Assembly (NCBI RefSeq): GCF_958295425.1
Contig: NC_081146.1
Location: forward strand, 24,858,395 to 24,922,394
Source of the DNA: Solea solea
Taxonomy: Eukaryota > Chordata > Actinopteri > Pleuronectiformes > Soleidae
Direction of reading: 5' to 3'
DNA: 64,000 nucleotides
The translations under genes and the position numbers were made by a program. Below the pieces are notes generated by a model. It did not search any database. It saw nothing but the letters and a program-made list of their open reading frames with translations, and was not told the DNA's origin. Of this stretch, positions 46,585-59,640 are shown piece by piece (positions within the stretch are counted from its first letter, which is position 1; every line of letters starts with the position of its first letter).

Positions 46585-46821
46585 ACCGGCGTGCACACTG
46601 AGGAAGAACCATGTGACCTGACATATATTATCTGCACCCGGAGATGATGATGATGATGAGGAGGAGGATGCTACAAAGCTTCACGGACAGGCCAGTCAGG
46701 AAATCAGTGTGAAGCTGCAAAAACACAAGGCTTTGCTACTGACTGAGCAGCTTGTGTGTGTGTGACAGAGAGAGAGAGAGAGAGAGAGAGAGGGTGAGTG
46801 AGTGAGTGAGTGAGTGCCTAT
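46585..46821 (+). other. plcl2: PRIP 5' UTR on the first coding exon, with two upstream ORFs
   Basis: The acceptor ttctctcttcacag precedes 46585. The UTR carries ATG-TGA (46611-46616), a minimal start-stop element with A at position -3, then a 22-codon upstream ORF (46644-46712) starting with five ATG codons. A (GA)n then (GTGA)n run at 46766-46817 leads directly into the main start. The main ATG has a weak context (T at -3). Together these suggest restrained translation. Confidence 0.6.
46766..46817 (+). repeat. (GA)n/(GTGA)n microsatellite in the 5' UTR
   Basis: About thirteen GA units followed by six GTGA-type units, ending five bases before the plcl start codon. Length variation here could change the 5' UTR. 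Confidence 0.92.
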
Positions 46822-47085
46822 ATGGCGGAGTTTGGGGAGGACGACAGCCTCCCATCTCCATTCAATGACGAGGGAAACACGGCTGTGCCCGGCGATGAGG
46901 CGGCGGGGAAGACGCATTGCGAATTGGTGTCGCTGGTGAATGGAGACTGTGGGATCCCGGAGAACATGGTCGGCGCTCGCACCCCGATAGTCGCTCCGGG
47001 CAACCAAGCCGGGGTGGAAACCGCAAACACCTCGGTCGGACTGGACGGCAAAAACGAGATTCCACGCAGGAGCAGCATTATCAAG
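46822..47085 (+). CDS. plcl2: Phospholipase C-like (PRIP) first coding exon
   Basis: The exon encodes 88 codons, starting MAEFGEDD and ending PRRSSIIK, followed by a consensus donor (gtaagc). PRRSSIIK is the conserved end of the variable N-terminal region in PLCL1/PRIP1 (TPRRSSIIKD) and PLCL2/PRIP2 (LPRRSSIIKDG), and both human proteins also begin MAE. PRIPs resemble phospholipase C-delta but are catalytically inactive; they bind inositol 1,4,5-trisphosphate through a PH domain and scaffold protein phosphatases and GABA-A receptor trafficking factors in the cytoplasm. RRSS is a plausible basophilic-kinase site. The PH, EF-hand, X/Y and C2 regions lie on later exons outside the window. PLCL2 is preferred because of NGDC shared with human PLCL2, the raftlin neighbour and the missing MARS2; PLCL1 is not excluded. 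The frame is open from a GTG at 46810, but the first ATG is 46822. Confidence 0.82.
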
Positions 47086-47839
47086 GTAAGCCATGAATGA
47101 AGTTCGACCCGTTCAGTTAAAGTGGAAGTTACACTATAAAAAAAAACCAACAACCTTGCCTTCATTCTACTCGTCTGCGTTTCACTGTCTTAATGTTAAA
47201 CATGTGTGCACATAACCATTGTCACTAAACACAGGATGTCCAAAAGCACATCCTGTACTTAGGGATGGGCATGAGTAAAAGGAGACTCACAAATGTTTTA
47301 TCAATGATCAGGGTTCCCACGGGTCATTGAAATCCTTGAAAATCTGTGAATCCATCTTCTATCGCTTTATCCCCCACATTTGAAGTTTGCCGTAAAGAGA
47401 CATGTTTAAGGCTTCAATTTTGTTTCAAGAAAGAAGTTACGTCAAGTCGTAATTCCTAGCGGTGTTGTGGATGCTGTCTACGTGAGATGTTGACGTGCGA
47501 TTCTGTGCAAAACAATGAGCGAGTAACGTAACGCAAGAGAGAGCAAATGATGACGTGATGCCTGGGAAATGCAAATTCCAAGATCTCTGTGTCACCAAGG
47601 AAAATTACCAGCTCTGACTTTGACCAAGATCCCAAGGACAATCACTTGTTCAGATGCAGAGTCAAGAAAAGTAGATACCATGGTTGCCCTCCCATCATAA
47701 GCTGTGTCATTCGGTCCTTGAATTTGAGGGAGCTGGTTCCTGGAAAGTCTTTCAATTTGATGTCCACCAAGGTGTGGGAACCCTAATTTTATATAAACAA
47801 ATCTGTCTTCCCCAAACCCTTTCTTGAAGCTGCTCAACA

Positions 47840-47915
47840 AACTGTGAGCCCTGCATTACTTCCACTAGCTCTCATGCACCATAGTTCAGAATATTCAATG
47901 AATAATACCATTATT
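47840..47915 (+). repeat. Fragment of the repeat found at 25620 and 27420
   Basis: The blocks 'tgcattacttccactagctc' and 'gaataataccattat' match 27440-27505. Confidence 0.5.
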
Positions 47916-50214
47916 TGAAATCCCCACCCGAGTATTGTGCATGTGTGCACGTAATGATCTGTTTACTTCGGAAATGTTTAAGTTTTTGTCGGGGAAATGG
48001 GTAAAAGAAGATTCTTTGCAACATCACTAGGCGGGAATTCTTTTTGTGCTTGGTTTTCAAGTGTAGCCATATTAGTTGAAGTGGTTTAAAAGTCTTAAGT
48101 GCAAAGTCTTAAGCAGCTGATGCAAAACTATTGAAACAGTGTGTGTGCTTTATTTATTTTTTTTTTTAAATTGGGGTGGGGGTCAGAATCAGTTGTTCAA
48201 GAGCCTTGAACCTTGGCTTGTGGTTAGAGGCTTTTGAACTGTTGACCCCCATCCTCCCATTTGTTTTTGTCTACTGCTATAAAAGGGATGGTTGACAATG
48301 TGTGTGTTGTGATGTAAAATCTCTGATTTTCAAGAAAGTGAGATTTTAGAAGCTTATTTTTCCATTTGCAGAAAAGCAGTTTAACGGCGAGAAAACATGG
48401 CAAACAATTCTGTTAAGATATCTTTGACTTACAGGCTTAGATTTCACTTGGGAGAGCAAGGTCCACGGAAATGGTGGTAAAGGCAGCATGTGATGCGGTA
48501 ATTTAAAATCAGGTTAATCAGAAGTACTGTAGAAGGATATGAAGCTTTTGATACAGGATCAGGTTTTGTTGTCGCTTTCATCGATTGATTCAGTTGCACT
48601 AAGTCAAGGAAGATGAACTCCACTCATGTAAGTGGGACACATTTCTCTGTCTGAACCCGACTGAGTCTGAGAGAATATTGACTCAGGTGAATACTGGCAT
48701 CAGAGTACACGATATTTTAGTCTTTCATGATGGTCACCATGTCAGAGTATCACTCACAGTAGAACGGGTTCTTGTCATGTCTTGTTTGGGGGGACTGGCA
48801 ACACGGCAAGTGTGACCCAGACTTATTGTTGTTAATGACATTTTGGGAGTTCATAGGTCATTGGGGAGGCAGGGCAAGGAGTTTGTCAATCATTACTCAC
48901 TGGGTTGCAGAAGAGTCTTTCCGATATTTCTTGCCAACATTTTTGTTATTTTTACTTTTATCGTGGTCGTCCGCTGAGGAGACCCCAAAGAGGCAGAGGT
49001 ACTGTTGCCGAATCTCAACAAAACGTTTCTCGGGGTATCACTATTCCACCAAACAGTAGCAGCAGTATCTCTCGTTACACCACATCATAGCACTCTGTTG
49101 TCCGATTGGTCAATGTCCAGGAGCATGTCGTAGGAGATGTCAGACTAGGCAGGCAAATAGAAAAAAAATAACATGCTAGATTTCCCGTCTTGGGTTGCCG
49201 TGGAGCACCAAAGACCCTAGACGTCAAATCTCAGTTCTTCAGTTGTGTTACATGACACGTCCCGTCATCAATACCAACGTTCAGACAAAATCACTTGGAA
49301 AATTGGCCCTGAATTTGTGTAGTCTGAGCCCATTAGTGTCATGAGTAAAATAGATGGATTTCACAACACAGGCCAGTAATTGGCTCTGCTGGACCACATT
49401 ATATAGTACACCCTGGCTGAATATTTGCATATAACATGTATGGTAGAGCTTCTCCTTATTGTTGGAACAATATAATTTTCACTGAAATGTTTCTAAGGCA
49501 GATATTATGATTTTTATTGTTTCCACAAGGGGAAACACAAGTGTTACAAGAGCAGAAACGTAAAGGAATAAACCAGTGAACCAGCCTACCGTTTCATTGA
49601 GAAGCTAGTCTGTTTGGTAAGAGGCAAATAAAGGCAGCAAATGTGTTCTAAATGAAGAACTGCAGTTGAATGGGGATGAGACGGTGGCTGTGATGTGAAG
49701 AGTAGCATGCACAGTTCAGTCAATTCAGCACAGCAGCAAATGTAGACTGATCGTGGCTGCCGGTAATTAAATAGCACGCAGAGCCGCTGAATATTTCTCT
49801 GGTTGACCCACACAGTCGTGCACAGATTAATGAGAAGTCTGCCTTAACGTGGTTAAGGTGCGGTGCCGTGGAAGCTGAATATGAATGTAGTCGTGAGTAA
49901 CATAATTAACTGTCTCATTTTGCTGAGGAAGAACCCGGCAGAGTCCTGGTGGTGGTGAGAATAAAACCCCCAGAAGTCTCATCCTGCTGCAGGTGCTGAG
50001 TCTGACTTTTCTTATTAAAACTGCTGAAATGCATGTTCATGTTTGAGAGGGATACGGAGATAACAGACCGATTATATCTCTATACAATGTTTGGTCTCAG
50101 AAACTGTTGAAATCTGGATTCGTAATCTAGATTAATTGACAAATGACAGGGTACTTCAAAGAGAGGGGACTGTTTTTATTGGTTGATCTTCAAAGCTGGT
50201 GAACATAAGGGTTA

Positions 50215-50885
50215 GGGTTACTTACTAACAATTATTTAAATAATTGATTAATCTGTCGATTAATTCACCAGTAGTTTTATCCATAAACTATAAGAAAGTG
50301 TTGATCGGTTTTCCTAAACCTGGAAATGTTGTTTACAAATATCTTGTTTTGTCCACAAACCAATTTTATTCAGTTTAATCAGCAGTAAACCAACAGTTGG
50401 GCCAATTAATCGGCTGTTTTGCGTTTTTTAATAATCACCATTGGTCATTTGTTATTTATTCATTATTACAAATAAAGTTCTGCATTTTTGTTAAACATTA
50501 TTTTTTTAATTGAAAATACTGTATTTCAACATCGGATCACTGTTTGTGTGTTGTTAAGAATAAACTGTTCTATTTTGATGGAGGAACAAACTAAATCCTC
50601 TAACTATCCATCCATCTTTGGGCCAAAATACAACATGGATTATCAGCCATCGGCTGCCCGGATTTCTAAGAATCGGCATCGGACCATAGAAAAGCCAATA
50701 TGGGTCGACCTCTAGTGTTAATTATTATGTAATACGAGGAAAGAAACCTGAAAATATCCACATTTAAGAAGCTGAAGAGACAAGAGCTTGTTTTAATCAT
50801 AAATTAAAAACAAAAACAGGAAAATTTATTTATCACACATAAAATAGTTGCTAAATAATTTACGTATTGATTAATCGTTGCTGCT
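50215..50885 (+). mobile_element. Family A element, copy 8, interrupted by another element
   Basis: Family A sequence runs from 50215 to about 50390 and resumes at about 50745 ('gaaacctgaaaatatccaca', 'ttaagaagctgaag'), ending 'ttaatcgttgctgc'. Between lies a family C element (50395-50718). Confidence 0.6.
50395..50718 (-). mobile_element. Family C element ('ctagaggtcgacc'), inserted in family A
   Basis: On the minus strand it begins 'actagaggtcgacccatatt' and contains 'gccgatggctgataatcc'. The same element lies in plus orientation at 58505-58800 ('actagaggtcgaccgaaatg', 'gccaatggctgataatttat'). Confidence 0.6.
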
Positions 50886-51687
50886 TGACTTGGCGTTAAG
50901 TTGCTCTGTTTCAAAGAAACAAAAAAAAGGAAAAGATGTGGAGAATGAATGCAATAAAATGTGTCAGTATACATAGGCTGAGGAGTGTTTATAGAAATGG
51001 AGGGATTATTTTTGGGTCATGTACAAATGGGGTTGGACACCCTTGGAAATGATGGGGGCTGGTGTTTGTTTGATCTTTGATCAGAATTCAGATTAGTGGG
51101 TTGTGGCATTTCACACGCCCACTGTGTGCATGAACGTGCGTTCCCACCAAGAGTAAACAGATCTGACTATGGTCTGTTTTTAAGTTTTGAGTTCTCCGGG
51201 TTGCAAATTTTGTTCATTAAATATTAAATCTTTAGTTGAATGAGTTAACAAACGATACTATCTTTCTTTGTTTAATCAAAGAATAATTTTAGCACTGGTA
51301 TCGTAGTTTTTAGTAGTCTTGCGTACTGCTGCTTTAGTGAGACTTTAAGCCTAAATCTCTGTTTCGTCGTCATCTCATCGCTGTTGTGGTTGTGAGTTTT
51401 GCTCAAGGGCCAACAGAGATCATGACACTTCACTACACTGTAGTCAAAACCCCCTGGGGCATTTTCACGAACTAAAATCAGCATATTTATTTTTTTCATT
51501 TTTTTTTGTACGCAAGTCTTGGCTGCTGTAGCAGTCGCTGTCATAACATCAGTCATAAGACTGTGGAGGAACAAGTTTGATGACAATGACTTGGCCAATG
51601 TGAACAAAGGAAACATTATTATTATTTATGACATAATTGCATAAACTTTACACAACACTCTTTACAGAACACTATCATAGCCTACAT

Positions 51688-51980
51688 CAGTGGTTCCCAT
51701 AGACTGGGTTGGGACCCACAAATGGGGTGTGGGAGATTATTTTTTGGGTCAACCAAAGAAATTTTTGAGAATTTTCCAAATCCTTTAGTAAAGATGTATC
51801 TGTATATGTTTTTAATTTATGTAATTAATTTTTTTATATGTTTACCAATTCAAAATGATATTAGGTGTGACAGATTTGGATCTACATGAAAATGGTCTCT
51901 AATAAAAACACCTTTTGTTTTGATGCTTTTAGAGTAAAGATGGCTCTGCATCACATCTGTCCGATACCGACAGAGTGTTT
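51688..51980 (+). mobile_element. hAT-like transposon end
   Basis: It begins 'cagtggttcccatagactgg', followed by 'gttgggacccacaa', a typical hAT-type terminus in vertebrate genomes. The other end is not seen. Confidence 0.45.
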
Positions 51981-51999
51981 ATAGAATCAGCTAGGGATG

Positions 52000-52245
52000 C
52001 AACTAACGGTTATTTTTAACCATAAAAGTATATAAAACGTTGAATAATGACAATCGGTGGTTCCCACACTGCCAAACGAGAATGTTCCCAAATGTCTTGT
52101 TTTGTGCACAATTCGTAATTATTCACTTTCAATTATTTCATTTGTCACTTTTTTGTCAGCAAAAAGACCAGAAAATAGTCATACTTTAGAAGAACACTTC
52201 AAAAAAAAAAAAACACTCAAACCAATTAATGGATTGTCAAAATAG
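52000..52245 (+). mobile_element. Family A element, copy 9
   Basis: It contains 'gatgcaactaacggttattt', 'aatgtcttgttttgtgcaca' and 'ggattgtcaaaatagtt'. Confidence 0.5.
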
Positions 52246-52480
52246 TTACCAATAATATCACAATACAACGATTCTGTGCTAATCAATATTTTGCCACCAT
52301 TATCCTGTTGTACACTCCCTCTTCTTTGGCCAGGTAACTTATGCCCAAGATTCCCCCTTATTCATTTGACCAGCGCCACCATGAGGAGACATAAAGTAAT
52401 GACGCCCAAAGAGTAAAACTGAAAAATTATATTTGCCCCAGTGTTGCAATCATCGTATTGAACAAGAAAGGACATCCCAC
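52245..52480 (+). repeat. Dispersed 'cgatac' repeat, copy 2
   Basis: It contains 'aataatatcacaatacaacg', followed by 'attctgtgctaatcaatatt', matching 10708-10745. Confidence 0.5.
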
Positions 52481-54705
52481 CCCTAATTTTCAATATACCC
52501 GAGTTCTTTTAACGACTTTGTTGAGAAGCATTGTTTTAAAATGTCAGTCTTAGCAAACTAAATTGTTTTTATTATCAAGTTGAAAAAAAATCAAAAACAG
52601 AATCAGATCTATGACTTGATGCCTTGTTAGGTTATTCTCTGCTTTTGGGAGCTCGTACAGCAGCTCACCTCACATTCTTGGCACACTGTAGGTGTTGGAC
52701 TTTGATGTGCCGTCTGCCTGCAGATTGATTGGGCGTAATATTGACTTTCCTGCCTTGTAAATTTCCAAGTAATCTCTCACTACACAAAGACCTGTCTCGC
52801 TCCACACTAGGAACCATTTGAGTCTGATTTATTTCAGCGCTGTGTGAGCCACAGGCTCTGCCGAAACATGTGGACGCTTATGTGATCACCGGGAGATGTT
52901 TTTACACTCGGAAGACATTTTTGGACTCAACTCAAATCCTATTGTTAAGTTAAATAATCGGTGCCAGAGAAATGTCTTTCATGCAACACTTATAGTTAAT
53001 AACCCTGCTCTTCATGTAAACTGGTGTTCAGGTTTCCACACCGTGGCCCGGTGCCAGTACATGCACACACAGGGAGGGAAATTATCCCGAGAAGCTCAGT
53101 GACCCGAGATCAATAAGCGCCATATCAAGACGGCGTAATGAGAACGTTCATGACGAGGCACATGGAATACACAAGGGCATCGCTCTGTAATGATTTTGTG
53201 GTGCTCGCTTAGCAACACAACACACAGATGGATGAACGTCCAGTGAGTCACAGCTGAGATGGTAACCGCTGATAAGTTGGAGCCAAAAATGAGAATGCCA
53301 TGTTAAGTTACCATTATATTAAAAAAAAGGAGAAGTTTTAGTGTCAGAAATAATAAAATCTGAAAAATGTATCCGTAACAAACAAACCATTCGGATGTAA
53401 CTGATATTTCACTGCTGTACCACATGAATACGTCTTTTAATAGCACAGACATGCGACCAGAGTAGATATTGACCGATTAATTTGTTGAGCTGATTAATCG
53501 GGACGATATTCAAATTTTTGTTGCCTGTTGTTACAGATTACACCTTTTTGTTGCTAAGTAACTAAACTTTATTTTCCAATCAAAAAATGCTAATTTTCAT
53601 ATATTTAATATTCGTTTTAAAGTGAGAATACTGTATATCTGCACTGCAGTGAAGACACAAAATGTAGATGATGTCCAGTAACTGGTTACAAAGAAAAAGC
53701 ACATTTTTTATTATTTATTATATTGTTGTTTGGCCAATATGTTTGTCATATTTCCATTTTTTCGTCCATCTGGTAAAACACAACAGCTCAATAATGACAA
53801 ATGATTCTTTAAACTGCTTAAATTCAGTAAATATCAGTGGTGTATGGTGTTTCTCTGCAGTCTGCATAAAGTAAATATTATACATGAAGTAATCATAGAT
53901 GAACTTGTGAAGTATCTTTGGACAAAAATGTGTACATTTACATTAGTAGTGGAAGTAATCATTACTTTAATCATCATTAAAAACGGCCCAACACATTAAT
54001 TATCAGTGCACCAGTAACTGCTAGTATGATGACTACTACTACTACTGCTACTCAATATGAAAGTCTTATGTGGTAAGCAATATGTTTTTCTTTTTCTTCT
54101 CTGTTTTCATAAAGACAAAACCTCGGGAATTCCTCTCTGAAACGTGTCGAGTAAATTAAATAACCAGAATGCCATGTCCTTGACTTCAGGCTTGTGAAAG
54201 GGTGGACCCGCGTTAACACGAGAGCCGGTTTCACACCGCCGGTGAGAGCCTTCGTTTCTTGTTAACAGCCTCTCATTTGTTAGAAGGATGTGGTTGGGAA
54301 CAACACCACATTCTCGTAGTAACAACCCCTAAAACAACAAGTTTCAGTTAAACACCTTTTTGGTGGCAAGGGTTTTAATGCATTCGTACGTTCACACGTG
54401 TGTGTGTGTGTGTAGAAGCAAGTAGCACATATGAAGTGATTTTAGTTTTCGAAAAATGCACTGTCTGCAAAAAAAAGAGTTTGTTTAAAACGAAAATAAC
54501 AACCTGGTTTTAGTTTTTAATGCGGAACTCCAACTGGTGCTGTTGCTCCACCCAACATCTATTCTTACGCTCTCATTCAAATAATGGCAAAACACCAATA
54601 ACCGCTTAGAATATTAAAATGTCAATCCAAACGGTTTATGTGGAGATTTTGCCAAGTAGTAACGCCCTCGCGAGGAATCAGCTCAGCCCGGCTCGGCTCT
54701 CTTCT

Positions 54706-54732
54706 GGTGGTGGTGGTGGTGGTGGCGGGGGG
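54706..54732 (+). repeat. (GGT)n microsatellite
   Basis: About seven GGT units passing into a G run. A small GCT run lies at 54797-54812. Confidence 0.9.
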
Positions 54733-55339
54733 TTATTTGGACACTAGTGGCGGCAAATGAATCCACGGGCACAATTGAGAAATGTGCATGCATGATGCTG
54801 CTGCTGCTGCAGAGTCTTATTTGTGGACATTGTAATTCTTTGGAAACCATTTTAGCTTACGTTATTTCAAGCTCACCACAACATACTGTATGACCACATC
54901 CTCTTCAGAGAAGAATTAAACAGCCATTGTTGACAGCCACCTACACAGCGTTTGACAGTCTGCTCTGCTGTGGGGCGGAGTTGCACTAAAACCAGAAATT
55001 TAAATGACTCGCTGACGAGGATTGTTTGTTTTGAGTATTTTTTTTTTTTAAAACCCTTCCAAAAGGAATGGATCAAAGCCAGCATTTCCGTAATGGCATA
55101 TTGTGTTTGTGTGTTTGTTTTTAGTGCTGCTGTTGCACCTGTTTGAAAAGAGATTAAAAAAAAAGGTACATACTTCAAAAGTGTGCAACGCCTTTCCTGT
55201 TTTATCACCGCATCAAATTAAGAAGTGTGTGCAGCAAGGCATGCACATGTCGACAGCTGAGTTGTGAGTTTTAACTTTTTCTTAGGAGAGAGATCCAAAA
55301 AAAAAGGGTTAGAAAAAATTCAAATGTAAGAATTTGAAA

Positions 55340-55425
55340 AAAAAAATTCTTAAACCAATTGATAGACTATCCAAATTGTTGATGATTAATTTAGTAATTG
55401 ATAAATCTAGTAATTGTTGCAGCCC
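55340..55425 (+). mobile_element. Family A element, 3' fragment
   Basis: It contains 'gattaatttagtaattgata' and ends 'gtaattgttgcagccct', the family A terminus. Confidence 0.5.
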
Positions 55426-56066
55426 TACAGTCTGTGTGTGTTGGCTTTTTCAAATGAATTTTGCAATGTACCTGCTAGCTAAAGCTTGTGGCCTGGACAC
55501 ATGAGAATCTGCTAAATCTTTGTATCGTATCAGCTTCTACCTGCATGGAACCAGTGTTTTGTCGGGGTGGGAAAAATATTAAAATGATAAACTAAGAATT
55601 TGCGAAATCACATATTTTGGGATAAATAAAGGGAAGAGGGAAAAATATTGCGTATGCAACTTTTTGTAATTGATGAAGTTCATTGTCACGTTATCTTCTT
55701 TTTCCTTCTGCACAGCTTTATGAGCATGCTCCACGTTGTCCTCCTTTTTTGGTGTATTTCTGTAGCAGTGTTACAGCGCCACATACAGGCCTGACATACT
55801 ACAGTGTTTAATGTCTTTTTGGGGTGTGTGTGTGTGTGTCATTTCTCGTAATGATAATGTGTTAATGGAAACTTTTTAAGAACAAAAAAGCAAAAAGATT
55901 GTACAGGGAAAGGCCCGTGAGACACATTTATCGTGTTTTCAGAGTCAGATGTTAATACCTGATACAAGGCTGCTTCTGAGTCATAGAAAACTTTTCATCT
56001 CAGCTTCTGAAAAAGTCAACATGAAATTAACAGCGTCTGAGATATTTGGCTTTCTTATCAACATTT

Positions 56067-56086
56067 AAAAAAAAAAAAAAAAAAAA
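56067..56086 (+). repeat. Poly-A run
   Basis: About twenty consecutive A residues; no retrotransposon body could be recognised before it. Confidence 0.8.
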
Positions 56087-56909
56087 GCTTTACTGAGCTG
56101 AAAATGTTTGGTTATTTTATCTGCATTTAGAGATAATGATGTAGAATAGACCTTTATGTTGCTGATACTGATAAAAATGAACAGTGACAGTGAGTCAACA
56201 TGCACTCTGAAACTGAGGAAGCAAAATGGAGCTCGGCCATCGTTAACTTGATTATTTACACATACTGTATGAGTTTGCGAGTGACCCGTCAAAATGGCTG
56301 CCAAGAAAAAGGCCCATAAAAGCTTCAAGCTGTCAAATATAGATTTTTCTTTTCCCCCCTCATGTTACTCTGTTTGGAGGAGAACTGATCAACAATGCTG
56401 CTAATAAATGTTACTCCAAAATAAAACGGACACTGTACTGGCTTCAGTGTTAGTTAATTTGTCTATTTCAAACAAGTCTTTGCACTTAAATATTTAATTG
56501 TTGTATGTGGTGCTCTAATGGCAAGAGGTATATTTAACAGTATTTCTTCACACCTCAGTTCTCACCTACTGATTTGTAAGTAACATGTATTTCACAGCTC
56601 TGGTAGGAGGAAGGAAAACAGCCGTAGCTTGTGCTATGACCCTGTTCAACAGTATGGCTTTGATGATGGTGGACCAGCAGTGCTGTTAGTCCAAACATGG
56701 TCATCATCACATTGTATCGCAATATATGACATCATTTCACAAGCTACATGTTCAGACTCTTAGTACCACATGACGGATCCTGAACAGACAACTTAACAGA
56801 CCTCAGGAGGTGCTGTCATGTTCATGCTGATTTTTTGACATGGTGAATTATGTAAAAGATTCAGAGTGAGTGTGTCAATAGATTGAAGTGCCCTAGATAG
56901 AGATGGGTC

Positions 56910-57000
56910 AATTCAATTCAATTTTATTTGTATAGCGCCAAATCATAACATACATTATCTCAAGGCACTATACATAGACAACATTGAAAGTCATTGAATT
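56910..57000 (+). mobile_element. Common fish repeat 'ttttatttgtatagcgcc'
   Basis: The block 'ttcaattttatttgtatagc' and the following 'tctcaaggcactatacatag' are ones I recognise as a very abundant teleost interspersed repeat. A related fragment lies near 31450. Confidence 0.6.
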
Positions 57001-58504
57001 TAATGTCAAGCTGTCTCAGCTAGTTAGCAAACTAAAGGCAGTCATGTACGAGTGAGCAGGTACAGTTACTAACAAGCTAAACAGCTAATAAAGTCTACTG
57101 AGGGTTCTCATATCATGATAGTGTTTGAGGAATCTATTGCTCCAATGCACGACTAAAAAATCCCCAATTTCAGTCTTTATTTCAGTTCCAATTTTCACAT
57201 CTTCTCAGCCACTATTTTCTAACATAAAATGTGTAAAGAGGAGAAACTCTGATTTCCGTTTAACGAAAGTTATTTTGCAACACATTTTGTAATTGAATTG
57301 TTGCCCAGCCCTACTGCAAGCAGTTGATAGAGTCCTTAAATAAAGATCCTTTTGACATCCATCCTTGACACAAGTATCTGCTGCTGCTCTTGGTCTTCAG
57401 CGTGGCGTGTGTTGAAGGCGATTCACCGCATCATCCAGTCACATACTTGAATCATTGCTTATTCATTCATCAGCTCAGGTGTCACCGATTCAAACAAGAG
57501 GCCGTTCCTCTCAACCGTTTATTTCAAGGGTGGCTCAAATGACTTGGCAGCGATTACAACCCTGCTACATTAGTGTTGGAAGTGTTTCTACACCTCTGTG
57601 ATGAGTTGATGTGTTAATATTTTACTGTAACAGCCACTGAAGTACACAGAAAAGAGGAGACGTACAGTATTAGAGTGTTTAACATGAGGGTTAATTATAA
57701 ATAATTGTTTCAAATGCTGCTATTTTAAATTCTCAGAATTTAGTCAGATTTTTATGTAGGCGTAATGAATCCCTTGTCTCTTCTGTGAGTAAACACCACT
57801 ACTGTTATGTATGTTTAGGGTTTAGCTGTTCTAATGTGCTCATGCATTATTAAAATCATCAAGTATGTTGACACGGTCTCCTTCACTGGTAATTGCTGGA
57901 GACTGTTGCTGCAACGGAGAATGAAATAAATGCTTCTCAGATGTGATGAAATTCTGCATTTCTTCATCTTAATATGATAATAAATCGTATTTCCTTCTAT
58001 CATTTTATTCCACTGGTGTTTGCTTGTTGTCACAGGACTGTGATGGGTGTTTGTCACAAATGAAATAGTTTCCCGTTTCATGGAAATAATAACGGTGATT
58101 TGATTTGACTGTGAAAGCCACACAAGCTCGTCATTCTGCTATGTCACATTCGTACTGAAATTAGGAACGTTTCTGTGGATAAATATTGTCACTTCATGCT
58201 CATGGACTGTTTAACGATTTAAATATACTATCCATGAGAAAAGATAAAGGATAATATTTATTCTAAGATGGATGACGGAGAGTTCTCCCTCTTGTCCTTG
58301 TTCACCGTTGGAGCTGGAAAATTCCCTAAAGAGGAAATGTCAAACTGACGTCCTGCCAGTCTACCTCTATTTTCAAGAAACCTAAACATACAACAGCCGT
58401 TCCGTAGGTACTTCATCCTTTCAAATTTCCATTATTCCCCTTGACACATCCATGCATTTCCTTCCACTTAGAAGTCAGGTCACACTATATTGATAATGCT
58501 ATTA

Positions 58505-58800
58505 CTAGAGGTCGACCGAAATGTGTTTTTCTATGCTCTGTGCCAATTTTGAGAAGTCAGGGTAGCCAATGGCTGATAATTTATGCAGATTTATTGGCCC
58601 CATTTTCTTTTTTTCCCAGTTTAATGACGACAAACAGAATAAAATTCCATATCTCAAGTAACCAGCTATTGAACAACACTAATGGTCTGTCTCTCCAATC
58701 TATGTTTACTGTCTGCACTACAATACAATTGTGCACAGTATTTTCAATTTTAAAAAACTACAAAAAATTTACTCTTGGATGGGGGAAAAAAAGTTTTATT
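58505..58800 (+). mobile_element. Family C element, copy 2
   Basis: It begins 'actagaggtcgaccgaaatg' and is the plus-strand counterpart of 50395-50718. The 177-codon open frame that crosses it (58441-58974) is largely repeat-derived. Confidence 0.55.
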
Positions 58801-59640
58801 GACTTGGAAACATTTACCGAGCCTCTGAGAACAACATTGAACGAAGACTTTGTTAGTCCTTGTCCTGACAATACACTAATACTGACAGCAAATATTGTTA
58901 ATTTTCTCAGCATGAACGCTTTGTCAGACGCTGAGTTTCGGTTCTTCGATTGTCATTTAAATGTTTGCACATGAAATGAAATATGTCCTCAGGATCAGCT
59001 GCAGCGTACAAGATAATGCTAGTCCTATTCTACTAAAGAACAAGCCCCAGAATAAATAAATGATAGACTTAAACAAACGCACGTTCATTGTTTCTTTTGT
59101 TAGTCTGAACTGTGACACACGGCAGTTTTTCTTTTTGTTGCTTGATGATTTTTCCAGCTGAGGGCTGATCAGGATTTGAATGAGATCATTTTTCAGCATT
59201 GACCCAACTGCGGTGTTAACCTAGACACTCCATGTCACTACTCGCCCATAAATGGATACATGGCCATTTAAAGCTATGTTAATTACCGATGAGCACTTTG
59301 GAAAGAAAACAGTTGGATTTATTAGTAAAAAAAAAAACACCTTAGTCTCACATTTACTTGAATTCTGACAATTAAACTGTCTAAAGATTTCACAGTGGAA
59401 CACTGACTTATACCTCGGAACTGAATTGTGATTTGAATAAGAGATTAAAAAAATACTTTTGAATCACTTTATACTTCTATTACAGTCATTTTGAATGATA
59501 GGCTGACACTGTAGCTTTCTTTATGTATTAAAAACACATATACTATATAGTCTCCACTATCACAGTGGCTGTCAGCAGTTCATAACCCCAGATTGGTTCT
59601 GGGGAAGATTATGAATGGGTGTTTCACCTTTTATTTTGAT

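Noticed and set aside
46696..47165. Minus-strand open frames up to 132 codons across the plcl exon
   Set aside because: They are antisense shadows of the CpG-rich first coding exon; the plus frame has conserved PRRSSIIK and a consensus donor.
58441..58974. 177-codon open frame, among the longest in the window
   Set aside because: Its first part lies in a family C repeat, it has no recognisable domain, and nothing suggests splicing or a promoter.
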